From JBFJVZ01 sp041623895 (GTDB taxonomy: Bacteria; Planctomycetota; Planctomycetia; Pirellulales; Pirellulaceae), in the NCBI GenBank assembly GCA_041623895.1, contig JBFJVZ010000269.1, forward strand, positions 1 through 11,066: DNA of 11,066 nt, written 5' to 3'. Shown piece after piece: positions 1-6,058 of this stretch (positions are counted from its first letter, which is position 1; each line of letters opens with the position of its first letter). The position numbers and the translations under genes are program-made. The notes under the pieces were generated by a model, which made no database searches, was not told the DNA's origin, and was given only the letters and a program-made list of their open reading frames with translations.

Positions 1-608
1 CAACAGCACTGGGTAAGCGCGAATATGAAAAGCTGGTGTTGGGACCCGGTTTTTGGGCCTTTGATGCTTGTGGCTGGCAAGGCAAGGACGATGTGGACTT
101 TGGCAAAGGCAGAAGCCTGGATGTCTTTTGCGCGATCACGGTCAACTACAGTTGCCCGTTGATCAGTTGGCATCGGCGTGCCGCGCTGCGACGGTTGACG
201 GAGATGAGGAACCTGCGGTGTTTCATTACTCGGGGACGAGTTTTGCCGCCGGACATCTATCATTACTTGCTCCGTCAGGCGCGGATCTGCGTGTCGCCTT
301 GGGGCTGGGGCGAGACCTGTCATCGCGATTACGAAGCGTTGGCAGCTGGCTGTGTGCTGATCAAGCCGAAAACTGATTTTATCGACTCACTTTTGCCGTT
401 GGACGAGCGGCACTACGTGGCCTGTGAACCCGACTTTTCCGACCTCGAGGTACAAATCTCACGAGTCTTGGAAAACTGGTCCGCTTACCGGACCCAACGG
501 GAAGCCAATCGCCAATATGTGATCGAGGCGCGGAACCCTGATTGGCTGGCCGAGCAATGTGCCCAATCGCTGCTCAAGATTGTCCAGAACATCAGCGTAA
601 TTCGCTAG
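1..608 (+). CDS. Glycosyltransferase, GT-B type, C-terminal part (5' truncated)
   Basis: The reading frame is open from base 3 to the TAG at 606-608, so the gene starts outside the window. The GTG at base 36 lies inside the open frame and is not a convincing start. About 201 residues are visible. The segment SPWGWGETCHRDYEALAAG, around residues 98-116 of the visible part, is the typical nucleotide-sugar-binding edge of the C-terminal Rossmann domain of GT-B glycosyltransferases: two acidic residues six positions apart, then ALAAGC and a short strand (VLIKP). The C-terminal stretch after it (NWSAYRTQREANRQYV, then a tryptophan-containing helix) fits the closing helices of such enzymes. By family it would transfer a sugar from an activated donor to a polysaccharide or glycan. 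Donor and acceptor cannot be read from this fragment. The next gene starts 61 bp downstream on the same strand but looks unrelated in function. Confidence 0.62.
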   Translation, partial: TALGKREYEKLVLGPGFWAFDACGWQGKDDVDFGKGRSLDVFCAITVNYSCPLISWHRRAALRRLTEMRNLRCFITRGRVLPPDIYHYLLRQARICVSPWGWGETCHRDYEALAAGCVLIKPKTDFIDSLLPLDERHYVACEPDFSDLEVQISRVLENWSAYRTQREANRQYVIEARNPDWLAEQCAQSLLKIVQNISVIR

Positions 609-609
609 G

Positions 610-625
610 ATCAGGCCGGCCTGAT
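610..625. repeat. Perfect 16-bp palindrome after the glycosyltransferase
   Basis: ATCAGGCCGGCCTGAT is a perfect inverted repeat lying one base after the stop codon of the glycosyltransferase and 44 bp before the next start. As RNA it would fold into a GC-rich stem with a minimal loop. No run of T follows, so it is not a standard intrinsic terminator. It could be a weak 3' stem-loop, or a dimer-binding operator for the downstream propeller gene. Only the symmetry is seen; the function is unknown. Confidence 0.4.
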
Positions 626-669
626 AAGATCTGTTCCCGCTGGAAACAACACTCTTGGTGGAATCGACC

Positions 670-1929
670 ATGAAACAGACGCCCGCTCTTCTTGCCGCGT
701 TGCTATGGAGACTGTTGACTGCTGGTTGTCTGCTGACCTGCTCCGCCCGGGCTGCAGATTGGCCTCAGTTTTTGGGGCCCGATCGCAATGGAACGTCGTC
801 GGAAACGGGGCTGATCGATTCGCTGGATGATCCATCGCTGGAAGTCCTCTGGCGAGTGCCGGGGGGCGTGGGCATGTCAGCGGTGGCGATTGCTGACGGT
901 TACGCGATCACGATGTGGAATTCGACTGAGCAGCAGTTGCTGGTTGCACTCGATGCAAAGACGGGCCAGACGCGGTGGTCGACGCCCGTGGCACCGCTGT
1001 ACAAGAACTCGATGGGCGATGGGCCTCGTGCCACGCCGACCATCGCGGCAGGAATGGTTTATGCCTACACGGGCGAAGGTGTGTTGGTCGCGGCTGATTT
1101 GAAGTCGGGAAAAATAATCTGGCAATCCAACGTCGCTCAATTGAATCGGGCGAAACCGTCCGAGTACGGCATGTCGGCGTCTCCACTGGTGATCGATGGT
1201 CGCGTGATTGTGCACGTGGGCGGCGAAGATGCGGCCGTCAATGCATACGACACCAAAAAGGGAACGCAAATTTGGTCGGCAGGCGGCGGTGCCGCAGGTT
1301 ACTCTTCGCCAACCTTATTGGAAATTGATGGCGTCAAGCAGGTTGTCTGTTTCGTTGGCTCGGGCGTTCTGGGGCTCGATCCAACCGACGGCCGGGTGTT
1401 GTGGACGTATCCCTTCAAGACGCCGTACGATTGCAACACGGCAACCCCCATCACGATCGACGGCGGGGTCTTCATTTCCGCGGGCGAAAACCATGGCTGC
1501 GTGCTGCTGGATGTGACCAAGCAAGGTAACGAAATCCAGGTTTCAGAACGTTGGGCATCAGTCAACGCGAAGAGCGTGATGCGTAACGAGTGGCAGACGT
1601 CGGTCGTGGTCGGTGATTACTTGTATGGATTCGATAATGTGGGCAGCGCCGGCCCGATTTCTCATCTCAGTTGCATCAAAGCCAAAACGGGCGAACCGGT
1701 CTGGCAGGAAACACGCTTCGGTAAAGGAAACTTGACGCTGGCCGACGGCAAACTTTGGATCACGACGATGAAGGGAGAATTGGTTCTGGCCCCGGCGTCT
1801 GCGGAGGGATATCGCGAATTGGGCCGGGTAAAGCTGTTTGGCAAAACGCGGCAATCGCTTTCCATCGCAAATGGCCGCGGTTACATTCGCGACGACAAAG
1901 AAGTGTTGTGCATCAAGCTGGTGGAATAG
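670..1929 (+). CDS. Exported PQQ-like beta-propeller repeat protein
   Basis: A 419-residue protein. I place the start at ATG 670, with GGTGGA about 7 bases upstream. The frame also has a TTG at 655, but that only adds five non-signal residues. Residues 1-28 are a Sec signal peptide (hydrophobic core LLAALLWRLLTAGCLL, likely cleavage after ARA), followed by DWPQFLGPDRNG, the usual mature start of planctomycete secreted PQQ-like proteins. LTAGC also resembles a lipobox, so a lipoprotein is possible. The body carries repeated blade motifs of the form ALDAKTGQTRW, AADLKSGKIIW, AYDTKKGTQIW, GLDPTDGRVLW and CIKAKTGEPVW, each a strand, a turn with TG/DG and a tryptophan. This is the PQQ-like (BamB/quinoprotein-type) propeller fold. 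I see no dehydrogenase cofactor motifs, so enzymatic use of PQQ is not supported. A periplasmic or cell-surface scaffold or binding role is more likely. No operon partner is evident. Confidence 0.85.
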   Translation: MKQTPALLAALLWRLLTAGCLLTCSARAADWPQFLGPDRNGTSSETGLIDSLDDPSLEVLWRVPGGVGMSAVAIADGYAITMWNSTEQQLLVALDAKTGQTRWSTPVAPLYKNSMGDGPRATPTIAAGMVYAYTGEGVLVAADLKSGKIIWQSNVAQLNRAKPSEYGMSASPLVIDGRVIVHVGGEDAAVNAYDTKKGTQIWSAGGGAAGYSSPTLLEIDGVKQVVCFVGSGVLGLDPTDGRVLWTYPFKTPYDCNTATPITIDGGVFISAGENHGCVLLDVTKQGNEIQVSERWASVNAKSVMRNEWQTSVVVGDYLYGFDNVGSAGPISHLSCIKAKTGEPVWQETRFGKGNLTLADGKLWITTMKGELVLAPASAEGYRELGRVKLFGKTRQSLSIANGRGYIRDDKEVLCIKLVE

Positions 1930-1960
1930 GCCGAAGGCAATACCTGATTTGAGATCTTAA

Positions 1961-1974
1961 GATTTCAGATTTCA
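1961..1974 (+). repeat. Direct repeat GATTTCAGATTTCA, copy 1
   Basis: This 14-mer is identical to 2158-2171. It is itself made of two GATTTCA units. It lies at the propeller-gene end of the spacer, inside an AT-rich stretch. Confidence 0.6.
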
Positions 1975-2157
1975 AATTGTGCAATTGATTTCATCCCGGT
2001 TTCTTGTGGCCCACTACTTCGCGATTCGACATCACTTGTTCGAGATTGGATGTTCTTCTGTTACGCAAGGAAACCGCAGAATATCCAACAAGAAATGTCG
2101 AAGGAAAAAGTTGGAAAAGCCTGGGACTCGTAGAGACCAACGCCAAAGCCAACGCTT

Positions 2158-2171
2158 GATTTCAGATTTCA
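2158..2171 (+). repeat. Direct repeat GATTTCAGATTTCA, copy 2
   Basis: Second exact copy of the 14-mer, 197 bp after the first and about 95 bp before the rhomboid start codon. The copies may be remnants of a dispersed intergenic repeat or paired protein-binding sites. Nothing in the sequence decides between these. Confidence 0.6.
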
Positions 2172-2265
2172 GATCGATCCGCTGTCGCTGCCTTGGGCTG
2201 GCAGCAAGATCGGGAAAATCTCAAGATGGATTGCCAGACAAGCAGGTATCGTCGAGCATAGGGTG

Positions 2266-3159
2266 ATGGAACAACCGCAGCCCGATTATCAAACCGTACT
2301 AGAGACGAATCAGCGTCGTCACTGCATGGAGTCGCAACTGGTGTTGGATGCAGTTGGGATTGCTTCCAATGTCGTTCATCAACACGGCAGTTGGTTGCTG
2401 ATCGTCCGCGGCGAGGACCTGGAAACCGCTGCCGCAGAGTTGGACGACTACCGACGGGAAAACCACGATCGGCCGAACCGACAAACCAAAGTGATCCCCG
2501 TCTACGCCGGCGCGGCGACGGGTGTCGTGCTGTATGCGATAGTCATCCTGCTGATCGCCATCATGAACACGCGTTGGGATTTGATGGCGATCGGCCAAAT
2601 GCAAGCGGGCCAGGTCATGGCGGGCCAGTGGTGGCGGACGATCACGGCGCTGACGCTGCACCTGGACGCAGGTCACATCATCGCGAATCTGGCATTCGGT
2701 GCGGTGTTTGGTTTGCTTGCCGGACAGTCCTTGGGGGGCGGCGTTGCCTGGCTGGCAATCGTCATTGGCGGCGCCTTGGGCAACTTCATCAACGCGTTGG
2801 TGCAACCAGCGGCTCATACGTCGATCGGAGCATCGACTGCTGTCTTCGCCGCGTTGGGTGTGATCGTCTCATGCTCGCTGCGCTGGTGGAAAGCGGAACC
2901 GGAACGACGTTTGAAACGGTGGAGTCCGCTGATTGGTGGAGTTCTGTTACTGGCCTACACCGGTGTTGGCGGCGAGCGTACTGACGTTGCCGCCCACGTG
3001 ACGGGTTTCCTGGCCGGCTTGCTGATCGGTTGGTTGGGATGCCGATTTCCGCATCGTTGGCTGGCCGACAGCAAATTACAAAGCTGGGCGGGAGTTGCCG
3101 CTATCGTGATCGTGATCTTAGCGTGGACGGCTGGCCTGGTGTTGGCGCGCACCGCGTAG
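2266..3159 (+). CDS. Rhomboid family intramembrane serine protease with soluble N-terminal domain
   Basis: A 297-residue protein from ATG 2266; the GTG directly before it (2263) is an equally possible start. Rhomboids cleave transmembrane substrates inside the membrane using a Ser-His dyad. Visible hallmarks are WWR at 122-124 (the L1-loop WR), HLDAGHIIAN at 132-141 (the HxxxGHxxxN pattern on TM2), GAST at 188-191 with nucleophile Ser190, and DVAAHVTG at 240-247 with catalytic His244. About six or seven membrane segments span residues 78-295, the first at about 80-100 and the last at 277-294. Both catalytic residues are present, so it is probably active. Residues 1-75 are cytosolic and resemble a small alpha/beta module (AVGIASNVVHQHGSWLLIV, then an acidic helix), similar in style to DUF2007-like signal-transducing domains. 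The substrate is unknown. The gene stands alone and is convergent with ppk2. Confidence 0.9.
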   Translation: MEQPQPDYQTVLETNQRRHCMESQLVLDAVGIASNVVHQHGSWLLIVRGEDLETAAAELDDYRRENHDRPNRQTKVIPVYAGAATGVVLYAIVILLIAIMNTRWDLMAIGQMQAGQVMAGQWWRTITALTLHLDAGHIIANLAFGAVFGLLAGQSLGGGVAWLAIVIGGALGNFINALVQPAAHTSIGASTAVFAALGVIVSCSLRWWKAEPERRLKRWSPLIGGVLLLAYTGVGGERTDVAAHVTGFLAGLLIGWLGCRFPHRWLADSKLQSWAGVAAIVIVILAWTAGLVLARTA

Positions 3160-3246
3160 CTGGGCTGGGCTTTCGATTCTGTCCCGATCGCTTCGCCGCG
3201 GGAGAATTGCTGTCTTCGGCGATCTGGCAAGCGGTAAACTTGCTGT

Positions 3247-4146
3247 TCAGTAGCGGTTGGGCACGAAACGCTGATGGGTCATCGGCGGACGCGTGTAGTC
3301 ATTCGTCTCAGGCGGACGATCGGGTAATTCTAGCGGCTCGCGGGGAACGGAGTCATAGGGGATCAAACTGAGCAAGTGACTGATGCAGTTCAGTCTGGCA
3401 CGCTTTTTGTCGTCGCCATGGACCACGTGCCACGGTGCCTCGGGAATGTCAGAAAAGGCAAACATCTCATCTTTGGCACGCGAGTAGTCTTCCCACCTGG
3501 CAATCGATTCCAGATCCATCGGGCTCAACTTCCAACGCTTGGTGGGGGTATTCAAGCGGCTCTCGAAGCGTCGCTGCTGTTCTTCGTTGCTGATCGAAAA
3601 CCAGTACTTGATCAGAATGATCCCCGATCGAACCAGCATCCGTTCGAACTCGGGACATGACCTTGTGAACTCGATGTATTCATTCTCGTCACAGAATTCC
3701 ATCACGCGTTCAATACCCGCGCGGTTGTACCAACTGCGGTCGAACAGCACGATCTCTCCGGCTGCGGGAAGATGTGCTACATAGCGTTGGAAATACCATT
3801 GGGTTTGCTCACGTTCGGTGGGCGTATCCAAAGCGACGATGCGGCAGTAGCGAGGATTCAACGGCTCCGTGATTCGTTTGATAGCGCCGCCCTTACCGGC
3901 CGCGTCGCGACCTTCAAAGATGATCACCACGCGCAGCTTCGCATGTCGGACCCATTCCTGGAACTTGACCAACTCGATATGCAGTCTTTTCAATTCTTTT
4001 TCATAGAATTGCAGCGAAAGTTTCTCTGTTTTCTGAGCTTCCGCGTCTTCTTGCAGAGCACCCGCTGTTGGCGGTTTGCCGTTGCTGGCGGCAAGATCCG
4101 CGGGGTCCTGCTTGGAATCTTTCTTCTTCGATTTCGATTTTGACAA
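3247..4146 (-). CDS. ppk2: Polyphosphate kinase 2 (PPK2 family)
   Basis: A 299-residue cytosolic kinase that moves phosphate between inorganic polyphosphate and nucleotides; depending on subclass it favours nucleoside triphosphate synthesis from polyP. It shows Walker A EGRDAAGKGG at 78-87, TEREQTQWYFQRYVAHLP at 110-127, Walker B FDRSWYNRAG at 135-144, and the lid and base-binding region KRWKLSPMD at 203-211 followed by RWEDYSRAKDEM. Length and motifs match single-domain class I PPK2 enzymes. The first 40 residues are lysine-rich and probably disordered. The start is TTG at 4146: no ATG fits, and a strong GGGGAGGAAG lies about 10 bases upstream (4154-4163), which decides it. The gene sits 46 bp after a Na+/phosphate cotransporter on the same strand with no terminator between, so co-transcription is likely and would couple phosphate import to polyP metabolism. 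Confidence 0.93.
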   Translation of the reverse strand: MSKSKSKKKDSKQDPADLAASNGKPPTAGALQEDAEAQKTEKLSLQFYEKELKRLHIELVKFQEWVRHAKLRVVIIFEGRDAAGKGGAIKRITEPLNPRYCRIVALDTPTEREQTQWYFQRYVAHLPAAGEIVLFDRSWYNRAGIERVMEFCDENEYIEFTRSCPEFERMLVRSGIILIKYWFSISNEEQQRRFESRLNTPTKRWKLSPMDLESIARWEDYSRAKDEMFAFSDIPEAPWHVVHGDDKKRARLNCISHLLSLIPYDSVPREPLELPDRPPETNDYTRPPMTHQRFVPNRY

Positions 4147-4153
4147 GGCGTTT

Positions 4154-4163
4154 CTTCCTCCCC
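4154..4163 (-). promoter_or_regulatory. Shine-Dalgarno site that sets the TTG start of ppk2
   Basis: On the minus strand the sequence reads GGGGAGGAAG, then about seven to ten bases, then TTG. It is the clearest ribosome-binding site in the window, where most starts have little or none. It supports independent and efficient translation of ppk2 from a message shared with the transporter gene. Confidence 0.7.
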
Positions 4164-4192
4164 AGGCTTGAATCGTTCTTGAGCATCGGCCG

Positions 4193-5965
4193 CTAGACGG
4201 CGACCTCTTCTCTCTGTTCGCTGGCCTCTATGGGCTCGTTGACCAATTCCACGTCAATCTCACTGGTCAGCTTGGCAATTCGCTTGGCAAAGTAATACAT
4301 GCGTTTGAGGTATTCCATGATCTCTGATTCCAAGCGGAACATTGCCAGCCTGTTCGGTGCATCGGCCGCCAGCCGTCTGGACAGATGATCCTGCGCTTGG
4401 GCTGCCAGTTGGTTGATTTTTTGTTTTGCCTCGGCAACCTCCCGGGCGCTCTCGATGTCTTTGGAAACGATTGCGCGTATCGCTCTTTCGGTGGCCCGTG
4501 TCACTTCCGTGTTCAGTGCGGACAGCACATCCTCGGTCTGTTTGCTGATTTGCAAATTCAGTCTTAAACGATTCCGTCCGGCGTCCACGAGATTGGTTTC
4601 GATCATGTCCCCGATACTTTCAATGTAATTCGCGGCCGCCAGGTAATTGTGAAGTTGCCTTGATTGACGATCGGAAAGATTCTCCCGTGAGAGCCGTCCC
4701 AGATAAGTGACGACGGCACCGTGCAAGGCGTCCACGTTGTTGTCCAAATCTTCGAGTGCGTCGATCTGCTGTCGGGATCCGTGAATCACGGTATGTAGTG
4801 CGCCGCGCATCATATGCAGCGCGGCGGCTCCCAGCCGGCCCAGCTCCATACGGACGATGTCCATTGCCAGCGACGGTGTTTGCAGCAAAATCGGATCCAG
4901 ATACTTTGGCTGAGCCACCTCGACTTGCACTTCGGTGCGCTCCGGCACAAGCCATTGGACGAGCCACGCCAACGGCGCCGTGAACCAGATCAGCAGCAAA
5001 GTATTGGCAACGTTGAACACCGTGTGCGCGTTCGCAATCTGTCGTGGCGTTTCGGCCGCCAGCCGCGCCGCACCGCTCAGCTCCGGACTAGCCGGAGAAA
5101 ACCAACTTACGAAAACAGCAAGTTGGGGAATGAAAGCAAACCAGATTACCACCCCCGCGATGTTGAATAACACGTGCACGACGGCGGCACGCACGGCCTC
5201 ACGCGGCTTACCGATGGATGCAAGTGCGGCGGTCACACAGGTTCCGATGTTAGCGCCAAGAATCAGCGCGATGCCTGCGTCAAGCGAAATGAAACCTTGC
5301 CCTGCCAAGGTGATGACCAACCCGGTCGTTGCCGATGAACTTTGCACAAGTGCCGTGAAGCCGGCAGCTAACAGGATCGACCACATCGGATCATCCATGT
5401 GCTGCATCATCTGCATGAACGGCTGATACGACCGCAACGGAGCCGTACCGTCGCTCATCAATTGCATCCCGAAAAAAATCAAGCCCAACCCCATGATCAC
5501 GTGACCATAATGTCGGACTTTTTCGTGCTTTGAGCAGAAGAGCGTGAAGAAGCCGGTCGCTACCAATATCAACGAGTAATGCGTGATCTTGAATGCGATC
5601 AGCTGAGCGGTGATCGTGGTGCCAATGTTCGCCCCCATGATGACGCCCATCGACTGGGTCAGTGACATCAGGCCGGCAGAGATGAATCCCACCACCAGCA
5701 CCGTCGTCACGGAAGAAGACTGGACAATTGCCGTCACAAATGCCCCCGCCAAGACCCCGGTGAACCGGTTCGTCGTCAGCTTGGCGAGCACGTTCTTCAT
5801 GCCGTCACCCGCGATCAGCTTGAGGGCGTCGGACATCTGATCCAGGCCGAATAGGAATAAAGCCAATCCGCCGACCAGTCCCATCACAATGGAAGTCAGC
5901 TGCAAGGAGTTGGTAGTGACTTCGGCGAGCAACACGGCGGCCCATAGAGAGTGTAGGATTCTCAA
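4193..5965 (-). CDS. Na+/phosphate cotransporter family protein with PhoU-like C-terminal domain
   Basis: A 590-residue inner-membrane protein of the Na/Pi cotransporter (NptA/PNaS) family, which imports phosphate with sodium. It has the family's inverted duplicated core: VGGLALFLFGLDQMSDAL at 31-48; QSSSVTT at 82-88 with GANIGTT at 111-117; then QSSSATT at 208-214 with GANIGTC at 237-243. About eight membrane segments lie in residues 27-340. Residues 365-570 are helical and PhoU-like (LGRLGAAALHMM, NYIESIGDMIETNL, a final EYLKRMYYFAKRIAKL helix), probably a cytosolic regulatory domain. The start is uncertain. TTG 5965 has only a weak AGG upstream and lies four bases from the Pho-box-like repeats. 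GTG 5935 or ATG 5884, the latter directly before GLVGG, are alternatives. The gene is divergent from a second cotransporter and precedes ppk2. Confidence 0.92.
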   Translation of the reverse strand: MRILHSLWAAVLLAEVTTNSLQLTSIVMGLVGGLALFLFGLDQMSDALKLIAGDGMKNVLAKLTTNRFTGVLAGAFVTAIVQSSSVTTVLVVGFISAGLMSLTQSMGVIMGANIGTTITAQLIAFKITHYSLILVATGFFTLFCSKHEKVRHYGHVIMGLGLIFFGMQLMSDGTAPLRSYQPFMQMMQHMDDPMWSILLAAGFTALVQSSSATTGLVITLAGQGFISLDAGIALILGANIGTCVTAALASIGKPREAVRAAVVHVLFNIAGVVIWFAFIPQLAVFVSWFSPASPELSGAARLAAETPRQIANAHTVFNVANTLLLIWFTAPLAWLVQWLVPERTEVQVEVAQPKYLDPILLQTPSLAMDIVRMELGRLGAAALHMMRGALHTVIHGSRQQIDALEDLDNNVDALHGAVVTYLGRLSRENLSDRQSRQLHNYLAAANYIESIGDMIETNLVDAGRNRLRLNLQISKQTEDVLSALNTEVTRATERAIRAIVSKDIESAREVAEAKQKINQLAAQAQDHLSRRLAADAPNRLAMFRLESEIMEYLKRMYYFAKRIAKLTSEIDVELVNEPIEASEQREEVAV

Positions 5966-5968
5966 TAT

Positions 5969-6009
5969 CTTAACCTAATCTGCACCACACCTTAACACGG
6001 TTGGCACAC
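5969..6009 (+). promoter_or_regulatory. Putative Pho box: four 8-bp elements at 11-bp period
   Basis: Between the two divergent phosphate cotransporters lie CTTAACCT (5969-5976), CTGCACCA (5980-5987), CTTAACAC (5991-5998) and TGGCACAC (6002-6009), each separated by exactly 3 bp. Units 1 and 3 share CTTAAC, and units 2 and 4 share GCAC at the same offset. Known Pho boxes bound by PhoB, PhoP or SphR are tandem direct repeats with an 11-bp period; the cyanobacterial form is, from memory, CTTAACCT-like 8-mers with 3-bp spacers. I infer binding by a PhoB-type response regulator that induces one or both transporters under phosphate limitation. The repeat orientation favours the plus-strand gene by analogy with E. 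coli pho promoters, but no clear -10 element is visible. Confidence 0.55.
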
Positions 6010-6058
6010 TCAATCGCAGTGTTTTCCACAGTTGCGGTAGTCGTACCACTCACGTTTC

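Larger units (their letters stand above)
1930..2265. other. Non-coding spacer of 336 bp with short AT-rich repeats
   Basis: No convincing gene lies here. The plus-strand frame open across 1979-2266 gives an arginine-, serine- and lysine-rich product with no domain, so I treat it as chance. The first 60 bases are AT-rich and contain the palindrome ATCTTAAGAT (1954-1963), a loose dyad ATTTGA/TCAAAT (1947-1952 with 1972-1977) and AATTG-TG-CAATT (1975-1986). These could form a weak 3' stem-loop for the propeller gene or a regulatory site for the rhomboid gene. A 14-mer occurs twice (listed separately). I could not pick out a clear promoter. Confidence 0.6.

Noticed and set aside
877..1269. Minus-strand frame of 130 codons opposite the propeller gene
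   Set aside because: Antisense shadow rich in Arg and His with no recognisable domain.
1979..2266. Open frame of 95 codons on the plus strand in the spacer before the rhomboid gene
   Set aside because: Arginine/lysine/serine-rich translation with no domain, hydrophobic pattern or ribosome-binding site, and it runs through repeats; it looks like chance.
2299..2817. Minus-strand frame of 172 codons opposite the rhomboid gene
   Set aside because: Antisense shadow; the plus strand carries intact rhomboid catalytic motifs here.
3186..3224. Inverted repeat GATCGC/GCGATC between the convergent rhomboid and ppk2 genes as a terminator
   Set aside because: Only six base pairs around a 27-base loop, and no T-run on either strand.
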